Source: Archangium violaceum (GTDB lineage Bacteria; Myxococcota; Myxococcia; Myxococcales; Myxococcaceae). From it: a DNA stretch of 64,000 nucleotides. Where the stretch lies: positions 5,562,001 to 5,626,000 of the forward strand of contig NZ_CP069396.1 in the NCBI RefSeq assembly GCF_016887565.1. The letters run 5' to 3'. Both the position numbers and the translations under genes were made by a program. Shown here one piece after another: positions 37,264-46,555 of the stretch. How positions within the stretch are numbered: position 1 is the first letter of the stretch; each line of letters begins with the position of its first letter. The notes beneath the pieces are model-generated. The model did no database searches. It was not told the DNA's origin and was given only the letters and a program-made list of their open reading frames with translations.

Positions 37264-38007
37264 TCACACAGGTAACTCCAGAGGTGGGGGCTGCCAGCGT
37301 GGCCGACGGACGCTGGCCTTCAAATCAATCCCCTCCAGCAGCAGGGTGAGCTCCACCGCCTCGAGCGTCACGGCGCCCGTGTCTTCCGGCAGCGGACGCG
37401 GCAGGCGGAAGCTGCCCTTCTCCAGTCTCTTGGAGAAGAGACAGAAGCCTCCAGAGTGCCACCACAGCACCTTCACCATGTCGCGCGTGCGATTGAAGAA
37501 GACGAAGAGGTGTCCACTCAAGGGGTCCTCTCGCAGTACCTGCCGCACCAGCAAGGACAGCCCGTCGAAGGACTTGCGCATGTCCACCGGCTGGCTCGCC
37601 AGGTGGATTCGCACCGAGGCGGGCAGCGTCAGCGCTTCCTCCAACGCCCTCACCAACCGCGCCACCTCCCCCGCGTCGAAACCCGGCTCCACCCGGATTC
37701 TCCGCCCCCTGGCCAGCACCACCTCCATGCTGGCTGGGCCCGCCGGTGCCTCTCGCACTTCTCTCGGCGGCGGCGCGGCAACGTGCACCGGGATGAACGA
37801 GAGCTTCGAGTTCTCCTCCTCTCTCCTCCGCTTCTTCCACCACCTCAGCCGCTGCGCTCCAAGCCCATGTCGGCGGGCGAACTCCGCCACCGACAACCCG
37901 CTCGCCTCATACGCCTCGAGTACCACTCGCGCTTCGGACTCCGACCAGTAGCTGCTCGCCGCCGCCCTCGCAAGTGTTGCTTCCTCTTCTGCCGTGTTGC
38001 GTCCCAT
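37264..38007 (-). CDS. Fused IS66 TnpA-TnpB accessory protein
   Basis: 247 residues from ATG 38007, with AGGAGGA six bases ahead. Residues 1-70 are the TnpA helix-turn-helix (WSESEARVVLEAYEASGLSV, AEFARRHGLGAQRLRWWKKR). Residues 120-240 are TnpB/Orf2 (PVDMRKSFDGLSLLVRQVL, DPLSGHLFVFFNRTRDMVKV). In most IS66 elements these are two overlapping genes; here a Pro/Glu-rich linker joins them in one frame. Confidence 0.9.
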   Translation of the reverse strand: MGRNTAEEEATLARAAASSYWSESEARVVLEAYEASGLSVAEFARRHGLGAQRLRWWKKRRREEENSKLSFIPVHVAAPPPREVREAPAGPASMEVVLARGRRIRVEPGFDAGEVARLVRALEEALTLPASVRIHLASQPVDMRKSFDGLSLLVRQVLREDPLSGHLFVFFNRTRDMVKVLWWHSGGFCLFSKRLEKGSFRLPRPLPEDTGAVTLEAVELTLLLEGIDLKASVRRPRWQPPPLELPV

Positions 38008-38080
38008 GTCCATTCCTCCTGGCACGCGACGCTGCTCGGCTCTCTCTTCTCTCGGAAGGTGTGGTCCGTCGAGCGCTTAC

Positions 38081-38708
38081 GCTGGGGGCACTGGAGCGCG
38101 AGCGCGCCAAGAAGAAGAGCGCCAGGGACAAGCGTCAGGTGCGCGCCTCCACCACGGACGCGGACGCGCGAGTCATGAAGATGGCCGATGGAGGCTTCCG
38201 GCCCGGCTACAACGTGCAACTGGCAGTGGCAGGCAAGGCCGAGGGAGGGCCGCGCACGATTGTGGGCGTGCAGGTGACGAACGTGGGCAGCGATGCGGGC
38301 AGCGTGGGGCCAATGCTCGAGCAGCTCGAGGCGCGTACTGGCCAGTTGCCCGGACATCTGCTGGCGGATGCCAACCACGCGACGTTGGCGGACCTCAAGG
38401 CGTGCGCGGACAAGGGGGTGGACGCGCTGATAGCCGTGCCCGAGCGCATGGCGCACGCCCAAGGTCAAGGCGACCATTCGGCGCAGGTAGAGGCCTGGCG
38501 TGAGCGGATGCAGACACCAGAAGCCCAGGAGCTGTACCGGGGTAGGGCCAGTCTGGTGGAGAACGTGAACGCACAGCTCAAGCAGCACTACAGCCTGGAG
38601 AAGCTGGTGGTGCGCGGGCTGGACAAGGTGACGAGCGTGGCCGTGCTCACGGCACTGGCGCACAACCTGCTCGTCCACGGCCCCACTCTCGTGAACCTGC
38701 TGAGCTGA
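38081..38708 (+). pseudogene. IS1182-like transposase, 5'-truncated by the IS66 insertion
   Basis: About 208 codons remain, beginning at the IS66 right end. Recognised from ARVMKMADGGFRPGYNVQLA, DANHATLADLKACADKGVDA, and the C-terminal LVENVNAQLKQHYSLEKLVV with HNLLVHG. The N-terminal half is missing and was not found left of the IS66 element. Non-functional. Confidence 0.85.
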
Positions 38709-38850
38709 CAATTCCCACGGACCCGCCGCGACCTCCGCCGGGCCCACGCCCCATCACGCTCCTATGCGCCCTATCCGGTCCGAGTGTCAGCCGACGGGGG
38801 GTCGTGCTGCGCCCGCATCTGGCCTCTCTCCTCGATTTATCGACTGCTCT
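38709..38850. other. Junction between transposase remnant and RHS repeat copy 2
   Basis: 142 bp with no ORF or hairpin of note. It includes the right flank of the IS1182-like fragment; homology to copy 1 starts abruptly at TCAGTGA, 38851. Confidence 0.5.
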
Positions 38851-38930
38851 TCAGTGACCGCCGTGTGCCCGAGCATGCGCCGTTCTTCGTGTGGGGCCTC
38901 TGGCTCATCGACGGGGTGGGGAGGCGCTGA
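38851..38930 (+). pseudogene. 3' remnant of the 27105 gene
   Basis: Encodes [20 protein letters not shown] plus DGVGRR and a TGA, nearly identical to the C-terminus of the protein encoded at 27105-27776. Only this tail is present, showing that the duplication broke inside the gene. Confidence 0.88.
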
Positions 38931-39092
38931 CGGCGCCCCCGTCTCGTTCCGCGGACGTGTCATCCGCGGACCGGGATGCCCCTGCCGAGGACCCACGGCA
39001 TAAAGCCTTGAAGTGACGGGCCAGTGCCCCTGGCCCGGCGTTTGCCATGGCGGGCGAGACCGCATTTCCGCGGTCTCATCCGTCGAGGTCAT

Positions 39093-39446
39093 GTGCGTCG
39101 TACTGTCTGGATGCTGGTGCTCGCAGCGGGAGTATGGGCGGGCTGTGGTGCCACGCGTGTGGAGCCTGAAGCCGCCAAGGGGGTGGTACCGGAGCTCCTC
39201 ACGGAGCACCGCGCGCTGCGGGCCGAGAAGGCGATGAAGCAGGTGGGGGAGGACTGCACGGAGAATGGCGCCAGCGCGTGCCTGTCCGGTGTCTGCCTTC
39301 ACGTGAAGCCTGGCCGGGAGGAAGGCTACGTCTGCAGCCGTGCATGTCGGGGCGAGCAGGAGTGCCCGCCCGACTGGCGCTGTGCCCAGGTGTATCCGAC
39401 GCCCGAGGGCGGGCTGTGTGTCCCTCTTCTTTCTTTTCACGAGTGA
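39093..39446 (+). CDS. Small Cys-rich lipoprotein paired with RHS 2
   Basis: 117 residues, differing from the first copy at only a few positions (for example KAMKQ for KATKQ, GVWAG for GAWAG). Same lipobox and eight-Cys C-terminus. The 2-bp indel upstream breaks the frame of the longer N-terminus seen in copy 1 and fixes the start at GTG 39093 or later. Again separated by four bases from the RHS ATG. Confidence 0.87.
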   Translation: MRRTVWMLVLAAGVWAGCGATRVEPEAAKGVVPELLTEHRALRAEKAMKQVGEDCTENGASACLSGVCLHVKPGREEGYVCSRACRGEQECPPDWRCAQVYPTPEGGLCVPLLSFHE

Positions 39447-39450
39447 GAAC

Positions 39451-42400
39451 ATGAATCATTCACATCCATTCTTGTATTGCTGGCGTTTCTTTCACAGCCG
39501 TGGCCGATGGGGGCTGGGGGTCTTCCTGTGGCTCGTGGGGCTGTTGGGTCCCGTGGCCGCGTATGCCGCGGCGAGCTACGAGATCCTGCATTTCGTGAGT
39601 GTGAGCAGCAATCCGTCCCAGTATGGGGATTTGTACAGATCCTATGCGTGTGTCTGTCCAGGGGAGGAGCCCCAGAAGTGCTACAACTGTTCGAGTCGAT
39701 ACCCCACATGCCCTAATCAGACGTCCAACAACTGTTTGTTGGAGGGCGAGTCGCAGTGTGTCGGGACCGGTTCCTACAACATCCGCGACAAGCCGAGGAC
39801 GACCTATGTCAATACCCTCGACGCATGCCCGGGGAATCCGACGTGGACGTGTAGACGCGATGCGGACTGCAATGCTTGTAGCGGCGGCAGATGCGTTGGG
39901 AATGCCGTGGTGCTGTCATTGGGCGGCGGTTCGGCCGAGGTGCTGAGGGGAGAGGGCACGCACTGTGAATACCCGCCGGAGATGTGTTGGGACAAAGTCG
40001 ACAACAACTGCAATGGGCTGGTGGACGAGGGCTGTGGGGTCGTGGGGAGCGATGGAGGAACCGACGGAGGCTCGTCCTGCGGTGAGGAACTCTGCGGGGA
40101 CGACGTGGACAACGACTGTGACGGGGAGGTGGACGAGGATTGCGCGCCGGTCGAGCCGGATGGTGGGGCTCCGCCTTCCTGCAGCGGGCCGAAATGCAGG
40201 TGCGACGGCACGAACCTGTACGATCCGGTCAACATCGTCACGGGCACGAGCTACGAGCGGATCACGGATGTGGAACTCTCCGATGAAGTGGCGACGCTGA
40301 GCTTCGAGAGGACCTTCAGCTCGCGGGGGGACGAGTGGGTGCACGACTCGCCGCTGGTGGGAGTGCCCAAGCCGTTCGGGGCCAGCCCCGGCAACGCGGG
40401 CTCGGTGGAGTGGTGGCACAACTGGCTGAGCCTGGTGGTGGAGCACCAGCAGCACTGGAGTGTGCGGGACAGGGACGGACGGCTGCTGCGCTTCACTCCC
40501 TGCGCGGGGGTTCCGTGCCAGGCCTCCCTGACGGAGGGGACGCCCAGCCACCATGAGCGCTTGTGGCGGACGGCCTCGGGCTACGAACTGGTGCAGGCGG
40601 ATGGGTCCCGGCTCGTCTTCGAGGGGCGCTTCGTGGCAGCGCCGGGTGGGCGCAACCGCTACTTCCTCTCGCGCGTCGTGTCCTCGACGGGGGTGGACCA
40701 GGTGTTGCTCTCCTATGCGGTGCCGCCGGTGGGGGGCTGTCCCCAGGGGGCGTCCGGGAGCAGCCCGGGAGTGCCCTATCTGTCATCCGTGCGGACGGCG
40801 GCGGGGCGCATGTTCAGCCTCGGCTACCGCGCGCTGAGGCGAGCGGACGGGGCACTCGAGTGCGTCATCACCTCGGTGAACCTGGGCGGTGCGGTGACGG
40901 ACGGGGGCGTTGGAGAGCCCGAGGTCCAGTTCACGTATGCGGGCAATGGGGACGAGCGGCCCGGGCGTATCGCCAACGCCCGGTATCGCTACCGGCTGGA
41001 CGAGTACCTGTATACGTCGGGAGAGTTCCGGCGCTCGCAGACGGGGGTGGAGCTCGTCCGGCACACTTACGGCGCGGACAGGCGGGTGGGGTCGGTGGAA
41101 GCGGAGGGGCATGCCGTGTCCATCTCCTGGGATCCGACGGTGGGCAGTTGCCAGCCGGGCTCCAACTGCTGCGGCAGGCAGCCCCAGGTGAGACAGGCGA
41201 CGGACTACGGGGTGGGGCGAGGAGATGGAACGGAAGGCTCGGCCTTTCTGTCATCCACCTACGAGACGCTCTCCAACTATGGACAGCAGATGGCCCCGCG
41301 CCTGTACCAGACGACGGAGTCCTGCACGCCTGGCGAGGCATGCAGCCCCGGCTCGGAGCGCACGGAGTGGGCGTGCTCGTCGGCCGGCACGCCTGGCCAT
41401 GAGGCGGCGCGCAAGGACAAGCGGGACAACTGGGAGGTGTATGGCTACTCGCTGCCCACGGACACGCAGCCACGTCTGGAGCGGACCAGCGTGAAGCGTG
41501 GCGCCTCGGACATGCTCGGTACGGGAGCGCTGGAGGAGCAGACCTTCAGCTATACCTACGGTTCCAATGGAGAGCAGTTGCCACGGACCCTCGAGGAGCG
41601 GAGCGTGTTGGGGGGCTCGGGAGCCCGCCGGCGCACGTTGAACGTGTACGAGACTGGCACCCACCGGAGGAAGGCCGTCATCGAGACGGGCTGGACCCGG
41701 GAACGCGCCAGCGATGGCACCTGGACGACGAAGCCCCGCCTCGTGGGGACGTTCTCCTTCACCTCGCATGTGTCCCTGGGGGTGACGACGCCAGACCTGC
41801 TGGGCCGGACGATGGAAGTCCACGGACCGTGCACCGTCACGCGCGAGGACGCCACGGATTGCGAGCTGCCCGACTACCCGCTGACCCGATATTCCTACCA
41901 CGCTAATAGCAGCACGGTGGGAGTGAATGAGCGCAACCGGCTGGCGATGGTGGAGGTCTATCCGACCCGCACCACCACGAAGCCGCTGAAGACACTGTTC
42001 AGCGAGTACGACAAGCGCGGGCACGTCACGAAGACGACGGATCCGAACGGGGTGTTGACCACCCTCACCTACGAGGAGGATCGGCTGACCGAGAAGGAGG
42101 TGGGTGGCCAGCCGAGTACCTATTACTACTACGCGGATGGCCAGCATCTGACCGCCATGCGGTACCCCTCGGAGGGTGCCGAGGTGTTCTGCTACCGGAA
42201 GGGCACGACGGGAGAGACCTGTCGGGGAGGGACGCTGACGGACAAGGTGCAGTGGAAGGCGAAGGCGACGCTCATGGATGGCACCGGGTGGACGGAGAAG
42301 GTGGTGTATGCGTATTGGCCGGACGGGACGCTGAAGGAGGAGCGCTACCTGTCGAGGACGGGCACGACGGTGGAGACGCGGCGGGTGTTGAAGTACGCGG

Positions 42401-45400
42401 CGGACGCGCACCGCAGGCCCACATGGCAGAAGTGGGGCGAGGGGGCGGGGAGCTTCAGCTCGGCGAAGTCCTTCGATGGAGCGGACAACCTGACGGGCGT
42501 GGGGCTGCCCTTCAACGATCCGCCCGCCTGGTGTGGAGGAGTGAGGCGGGGCGTCAGCCCGGAACTGAACGGGACGCCACTGTCGCAGCTGTGCTCCTCG
42601 ATGGCGTATGACAGAGCCAACCGGCTGGTGCAGGTGGACGAGTACCCGGCGGAGGGAGTGGCCCAGCGCACGCTGTTCCAGTACGACACTCAGGGCAACG
42701 TGTCTGGAGTGAAGACGGGATGCATGGCCACGGACAGCTTCGACACCTGCGGCCAGCCGGCCGCGACGTATACGTACGATGATTTCGGCAAGGTAGTGGA
42801 GGTCTCCCTGCCGCACGCGGATGGCCCGGTGCGCTACGCGTACGATGCGCTGGGCAACACGGTGGTGAAGGAGACGGAGGCCATGCGCCAGGCCGGCGAG
42901 TACCTCGCATTCACCTACGACATGCTCTCCCGGTTGAAGACGGCGGAACGCCACTACTCCCAGCCGTCGGTGGGGATCGCTGTCCTGTACCGCCTGGGCT
43001 ATGACGAGGACGGGGGAAACACTCCAGGCGGGTGCAAGAGCACGGTGAATACGAAGGGCCGGGTGCGCTACCGGGAAGACTCCTTCGGGAAGACCTGGTA
43101 CCAGTATGACGATGAGGGTCGCGTCGTTCTCGAGTTCGGAGTGAGGGCGGGCACGTCGGTCTGTGGTGCCGTGGCCAACGCCAATCCGACGACGGCCTAC
43201 GGTTATACGCCTAACGGCAATCTTGCCTCGGTGACGTATCCGAACGGCCGCAAGGTGACATACGTGTATGGATCGGGCGGCAACGCCGACCGGGTTGTGT
43301 CCGTCGGGATGACGCTGCATGACGGTACGGAGTGGAAGCCGGGTAGCGTGCTGTTGAGCGACGTCACCTGGGAGCCGTACGGCGGGCTGCGTGGCTACAC
43401 GATGAACCATCCCACGACAAACACGCAGAGCAGGGTGGAGTACGCGCTGGGAGACGATGGCTCCGTGGCGCCCGCGGGCTGCTCGACGGCCATGCCGTCC
43501 GCGGCGAGCTCGGACCTGACGGGCCGGCTGCGCAGCCTGCGCGTCACTTCGCCCCTGGAGGGCGGGGGGAACAAGAACATCTACCAGCGCACGTACACGT
43601 GGAAGGCGGACCAGGTGGTGCGTACCGACACGTGCCTGCTGGGAGAGACGACGCCGAAGACGGAAACGTACAGCTATGACAGGACGCTGCGGCTGACGGG
43701 AGCGGGCCGGCCGGCGGGCAACTTCGACGCCACGGGTGGTGCCTTCGACTCACGTACCTACGGGTACGATGGCCGAGGCAACCGCACCTCCATGAGCAGC
43801 GACGGCGTTGCCTACGCGCTGAGCTACGCGGCCTCGCCTCGAGGGGACAGACTGACGGGCTGGAACTCTTCGACGACGGGGAGCCTCCTGGGGTACTCGC
43901 TGGCGTATGATGTGGATGGGCGCGTGACCCGGAAGGAGGGGGCCCGGAAGATGGATGGGCAGCCGACGCACGTGATGAGCTTCGCGTACGGCCCATCGGT
44001 GGGAGTGGCCACGGAGACGGTCTTCCGGGCGGTGAATGTGAATGGAGGCTTCTACAACTACTACTACGACGCGAAGGGGCGTCGCCGGGCGAAGGTCTAC
44101 CCGGGAGGAGCTTCGGACGAGTACTTCCACGACGTGGGGAACCAGTTGCTGGTGGACCGGGGGAGCAGCGGCACCACTCCGTCGGTGGCGCACTACACGC
44201 AGGACGACTACGTGTGGCTGGATGGGCGCCCGGTGGCGATGGTGCGCGGCAAGCTGAGCAACACGTGGACGCGGCTGTCGGACACCTCGGAGGACTGCTC
44301 GCGCAACGGTGAGGCCGTGGCGTGTGGAGTGTACTTCCCGGTGACGGACCACATCGGCAAGCCCGTGTTGATGCTGGACGGAAGCGGCCGTGTTGCGGGG
44401 ACGGCGGACTACGATCCCTTTGGCCAGGTCAACCGGGTGGCGCTGAACGCGGAGACGGAGCACCCGCTCAACACCACAGGGAGCGCCGCTACGCTAGCGG
44501 AACTGAGGCAGCCCACGAGTACGTCCGTGACGGTGAAGATGCGGACTCTCTTCCACCTGCTGGACACGAAGGGGGTGGGCTATGTCGAGCTGGTCGACGG
44601 AAACAACGGAATGAGACTGGCGGGCCCTTACGATAGAACCGGGCAGGGGCTTGTATGGTCGGACTGGGCACAGCCGTCCACAGGACACGCCAACGTGATA
44701 CTTGCCCGGTACGGCACGGCTGGCGCTTCCTCCGCGTCCGGTGTGGTGCTGGAAGGGTACGAGTACCAGCGCTACCAGACGGGGGCACAGCCCTTCTGGA
44801 CGCCGCTGCGCTTCCCAGGACAGTACTACGATGCGGAGACAGACCTGTTTGAGAATTGGAACCGCTACTATGATCCGAGCGTTGGAAGATACCTGCAGCC
44901 TGAGCCGTTGTTGGCTTCCCCTGGCTATATGCTGAGCATGGTAGAGAGTGGGCTTGGCACCCCAGCTTACGGCTACGCTGCTGGAAATCCCATTGCCTTT
45001 GCCGATCCTGATGGACGGGAGTTGGTGGTACACCCGATGACAAGGCTACTATTCCCGTCAGCGAAGGTTGCAATGCTGGAGAGTGCTATTTCAATGGTCA
45101 ACAATGACGGGTTCGGAAGATGTAACTGCGCGCTGACCGCCGGTGGAGGTTTTTCGTCAAGACCATGGGACAACAAGCTCGTGTTTGTTTTACTCGATCC
45201 AACATTGAGATACCTCGGCGCAATCGGCATGGCACCGCCAATGCCGATGTTCGCGGGCAGGATTCAGTTCATGGCCATTGACCCGAATCTACCATTGGAG
45301 GTGATGGCATCAACAATTGCTCATGAAGGGGGACACTACAGGTTCCCATGGTTGGGGCACCGATTCCAAAGCCAGGAGCGCTTCGAGCGGCCGGAAGCTC

Positions 45401-45474
45401 ATTGCGGCGACGCGGCATACAGGGGGTTGCCACCTGCGCTCGAACACGGAGGAGCTGGATGCCCATGCGATTGA
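39451..45474 (+). CDS. RHS polymorphic toxin 2, HEGGH-type C-terminal tip
   Basis: 2,007 residues, co-linear with RHS 1: signal peptide, Cys-rich region, MopE-like motifs (the first is degenerate: CWDKVDNNCNGLVDEGC), DUF6531-like entry, YD repeats and core ending DPDG at 45004-45015. The 152-residue tip from 45016 is unrelated to tip 1 apart from a zinc-peptidase motif STIAHEGGHYRF (H1958, E1959, H1962). A Cys/His-rich C-terminus follows (EAHCGDAAYRG, GGAGCPCD). The gene overlaps the next by 16 bp, the usual toxin-immunity coupling. Confidence 0.9.
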   Translation: MNHSHPFLYCWRFFHSRGRWGLGVFLWLVGLLGPVAAYAAASYEILHFVSVSSNPSQYGDLYRSYACVCPGEEPQKCYNCSSRYPTCPNQTSNNCLLEGESQCVGTGSYNIRDKPRTTYVNTLDACPGNPTWTCRRDADCNACSGGRCVGNAVVLSLGGGSAEVLRGEGTHCEYPPEMCWDKVDNNCNGLVDEGCGVVGSDGGTDGGSSCGEELCGDDVDNDCDGEVDEDCAPVEPDGGAPPSCSGPKCRCDGTNLYDPVNIVTGTSYERITDVELSDEVATLSFERTFSSRGDEWVHDSPLVGVPKPFGASPGNAGSVEWWHNWLSLVVEHQQHWSVRDRDGRLLRFTPCAGVPCQASLTEGTPSHHERLWRTASGYELVQADGSRLVFEGRFVAAPGGRNRYFLSRVVSSTGVDQVLLSYAVPPVGGCPQGASGSSPGVPYLSSVRTAAGRMFSLGYRALRRADGALECVITSVNLGGAVTDGGVGEPEVQFTYAGNGDERPGRIANARYRYRLDEYLYTSGEFRRSQTGVELVRHTYGADRRVGSVEAEGHAVSISWDPTVGSCQPGSNCCGRQPQVRQATDYGVGRGDGTEGSAFLSSTYETLSNYGQQMAPRLYQTTESCTPGEACSPGSERTEWACSSAGTPGHEAARKDKRDNWEVYGYSLPTDTQPRLERTSVKRGASDMLGTGALEEQTFSYTYGSNGEQLPRTLEERSVLGGSGARRRTLNVYETGTHRRKAVIETGWTRERASDGTWTTKPRLVGTFSFTSHVSLGVTTPDLLGRTMEVHGPCTVTREDATDCELPDYPLTRYSYHANSSTVGVNERNRLAMVEVYPTRTTTKPLKTLFSEYDKRGHVTKTTDPNGVLTTLTYEEDRLTEKEVGGQPSTYYYYADGQHLTAMRYPSEGAEVFCYRKGTTGETCRGGTLTDKVQWKAKATLMDGTGWTEKVVYAYWPDGTLKEERYLSRTGTTVETRRVLKYAADAHRRPTWQKWGEGAGSFSSAKSFDGADNLTGVGLPFNDPPAWCGGVRRGVSPELNGTPLSQLCSSMAYDRANRLVQVDEYPAEGVAQRTLFQYDTQGNVSGVKTGCMATDSFDTCGQPAATYTYDDFGKVVEVSLPHADGPVRYAYDALGNTVVKETEAMRQAGEYLAFTYDMLSRLKTAERHYSQPSVGIAVLYRLGYDEDGGNTPGGCKSTVNTKGRVRYREDSFGKTWYQYDDEGRVVLEFGVRAGTSVCGAVANANPTTAYGYTPNGNLASVTYPNGRKVTYVYGSGGNADRVVSVGMTLHDGTEWKPGSVLLSDVTWEPYGGLRGYTMNHPTTNTQSRVEYALGDDGSVAPAGCSTAMPSAASSDLTGRLRSLRVTSPLEGGGNKNIYQRTYTWKADQVVRTDTCLLGETTPKTETYSYDRTLRLTGAGRPAGNFDATGGAFDSRTYGYDGRGNRTSMSSDGVAYALSYAASPRGDRLTGWNSSTTGSLLGYSLAYDVDGRVTRKEGARKMDGQPTHVMSFAYGPSVGVATETVFRAVNVNGGFYNYYYDAKGRRRAKVYPGGASDEYFHDVGNQLLVDRGSSGTTPSVAHYTQDDYVWLDGRPVAMVRGKLSNTWTRLSDTSEDCSRNGEAVACGVYFPVTDHIGKPVLMLDGSGRVAGTADYDPFGQVNRVALNAETEHPLNTTGSAATLAELRQPTSTSVTVKMRTLFHLLDTKGVGYVELVDGNNGMRLAGPYDRTGQGLVWSDWAQPSTGHANVILARYGTAGASSASGVVLEGYEYQRYQTGAQPFWTPLRFPGQYYDAETDLFENWNRYYDPSVGRYLQPEPLLASPGYMLSMVESGLGTPAYGYAAGNPIAFADPDGRELVVHPMTRLLFPSAKVAMLESAISMVNNDGFGRCNCALTAGGGFSSRPWDNKLVFVLLDPTLRYLGAIGMAPPMPMFAGRIQFMAIDPNLPLEVMASTIAHEGGHYRFPWLGHRFQSQERFERPEAHCGDAAYRGLPPALEHGGAGCPCD
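43254..44181 (+). repeat. Identical tract shared by the two RHS genes (copy 2)
   Basis: Counterpart of 32104-33031. It covers the repeats just ahead of the core, a likely recombination platform for exchange between the genes. Confidence 0.85.
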
Positions 45475-45848
45475 TATCACACAGTCGGATCTTGCTCGTT
45501 GTGGTTGGTTCCGCGATATTGTTGATGGCAATATTTGTGTGGTCAGAGGGGCAATGGTTTGATGCGAAGGCGAATCAAAGGATGCGGCTGGTAGCCTCGG
45601 CCGTTGCTGAATTCCGGCGGGCGAAAGGCATTTGGCCTGGGAACATAGAGGAAATGGTGCCGCCCAGATGTGTTGGTGCCGGTTGCATGCAGGGAACGGT
45701 GCCACGCGACCAGTGGGGGCGAGTGTTGGTGCTGAGCGAAGACGCAGGATGTATCTCGCTTCGCTCGTTGGGGCGTGATGGTGTCGCAGAAACTGATGAC
45801 GATCGAGTCGTCTTGGTCGAATCGTCATGTCCTTCGAACGGGCGCTGA
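45459..45848 (+). CDS. Candidate membrane-anchored immunity protein for RHS 2
   Basis: 129 residues from ATG 45459, preceded by GGAGGAG and overlapping the RHS 2 stop; ATG 45465 is an alternative. One N-terminal helix (ILLVVVGSAILLMAIFVW), then an extracytoplasmic domain with NIEEMVPPRCVGAGCMQGTV and DQWGRVLVLS...LGRDGVAETDDDR. The latter recalls the DPWG and LGADG blocks of GspG-type pseudopilins; this may be fold mimicry only. Location and coupling fit immunity to a toxin acting in the periplasm (inference). Confidence 0.7.
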   Translation: MPMRLISHSRILLVVVGSAILLMAIFVWSEGQWFDAKANQRMRLVASAVAEFRRAKGIWPGNIEEMVPPRCVGAGCMQGTVPRDQWGRVLVLSEDAGCISLRSLGRDGVAETDDDRVVLVESSCPSNGR

Positions 45849-45873
45849 GCGCTACCTTGCCCAGCCGGTTTAT

Positions 45874-45977
45874 CAGCGACTGCTGTAGCATAGGCCCGTC
45901 GAAGCGTTATGCTCCAGAGTGGTCGGTCACCAGCCACAGTGGCTCTTCCAGCACGTGGCTGGCCCCCTGCTCCGACA
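45874..45977 (-). pseudogene. Decayed fragment of an LPLAT acyltransferase gene
   Basis: This 104-bp stretch aligns without gaps with 50133-50236 inside the acyltransferase gene at 49587. Its minus-strand translation reads QGASHVLEEPLWLVTDHSGA, then a stop codon, then RFDGPMLQQSL, against QGASHVPAGPVLLVANHSGA, then LPFDGPMLQQSL in the intact protein. The catalytic asparagine of NHSG has become Asp. Confidence 0.75.
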
Positions 45978-46079
45978 TTGTCAATTCGATTGGGCTAATG
46001 AATAGCGGGCGCTCTGATTCTGTGAGCGTGGAACTCGTTCTGTTTGTATGTCCTGCATGCATGAAAGGCGCTCACCCTG

Positions 46080-46379
46080 ATGACCAGTTGGCTGAGGATT
46101 TTGATGTGTGGGGTGCTGCCTGGAGTCATCTCTGGAGCGTTCGTCGGCGCCTACCACCGCGAGCATACTCTCTCTTATGAGGCGCTCCGCTGGGCTGATC
46201 GTCAGAGTGAGCCATGGGGCGTAGGGCCGGGGCTTGTTCTTGGAGCCCTCGCGGGAGCAGTAGTCTTCGTGATGGTTCGACGATTGTGGCTGCGCCTTCC
46301 TGGGGCGATAGCTTCGGCTCTCACTGCGAGCTGTGTGTCTCTCCTCGGGTTGGTGCTTTCAGCGAGTCGCGTTGATTGA
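46080..46379 (+). CDS. Small three-helix membrane protein, paralog A
   Basis: 99 residues with predicted helices at about 7-25, 48-66 and 74-95 and a conserved polar segment AYHREHTLSYEALRWADRQS between the first two. About 80% identical to the protein at 48046. Family not recognised. It follows the RHS 2/immunity pair by about 230 bp and precedes the orphan tip; the paralog follows the orphan tip. Confidence 0.75.
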   Translation: MTSWLRILMCGVLPGVISGAFVGAYHREHTLSYEALRWADRQSEPWGVGPGLVLGALAGAVVFVMVRRLWLRLPGAIASALTASCVSLLGLVLSASRVD

Positions 46380-46555
46380 GGGCCATCTCGACCTCCTGTC
46401 CCGTCAGCAGTTGCTCTACTTCTCTCGTAAGTTGTGGGGTTGGTGTGAACAAGATTCCATGGGGTTTCGCTTATGTCTGTCGAGCAGCCGAGGATTCTCG
46501 ATCTCTTGCTTCAGATTCATGCCGGACGGCATAGGCCGCATTTTCTCCCGTTGAT

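Larger units (their letters stand above)
35467..38080 (-). mobile_element. IS66-family element
   Basis: Holds a fused tnpA-tnpB gene and tnpC on the minus strand. The right end reads GAGCGCTTAC at 38071-38080, the reverse complement of the GTAAGCG start typical of IS66 ends, and interrupts an IS1182-like transposase reading frame. The left end is provisional (35467, or 35426). The expected 8-bp target duplication was not found: 38081-38088 is GCTGGGGG, whereas the left flanks are CGAGGATG or GTTGTGCC. The left junction has probably been rearranged. Confidence 0.65.
38851..44910 (+). repeat. Large direct repeat, copy 2 (lipoprotein-RHS unit)
   Basis: Partner of 27697-33760. The leader between the truncated gene and the lipoprotein (38931-39092) is also conserved, including CGTGTCATCCGCGGACCGGG and GCATAAAGCCTTGAAGTGAC, which suggests that the promoter was carried along. 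Confidence 0.92.

Noticed and set aside
35418-38088. An 8-bp target duplication for the IS66 element
   Set aside because: The sequence after the right end (GCTGGGGG) does not match either candidate left flank.
41251-43410. A 719-codon minus-strand frame inside RHS 2
   Set aside because: Antisense to RHS repeats; it is broken in the copy in RHS 1, which argues against coding.
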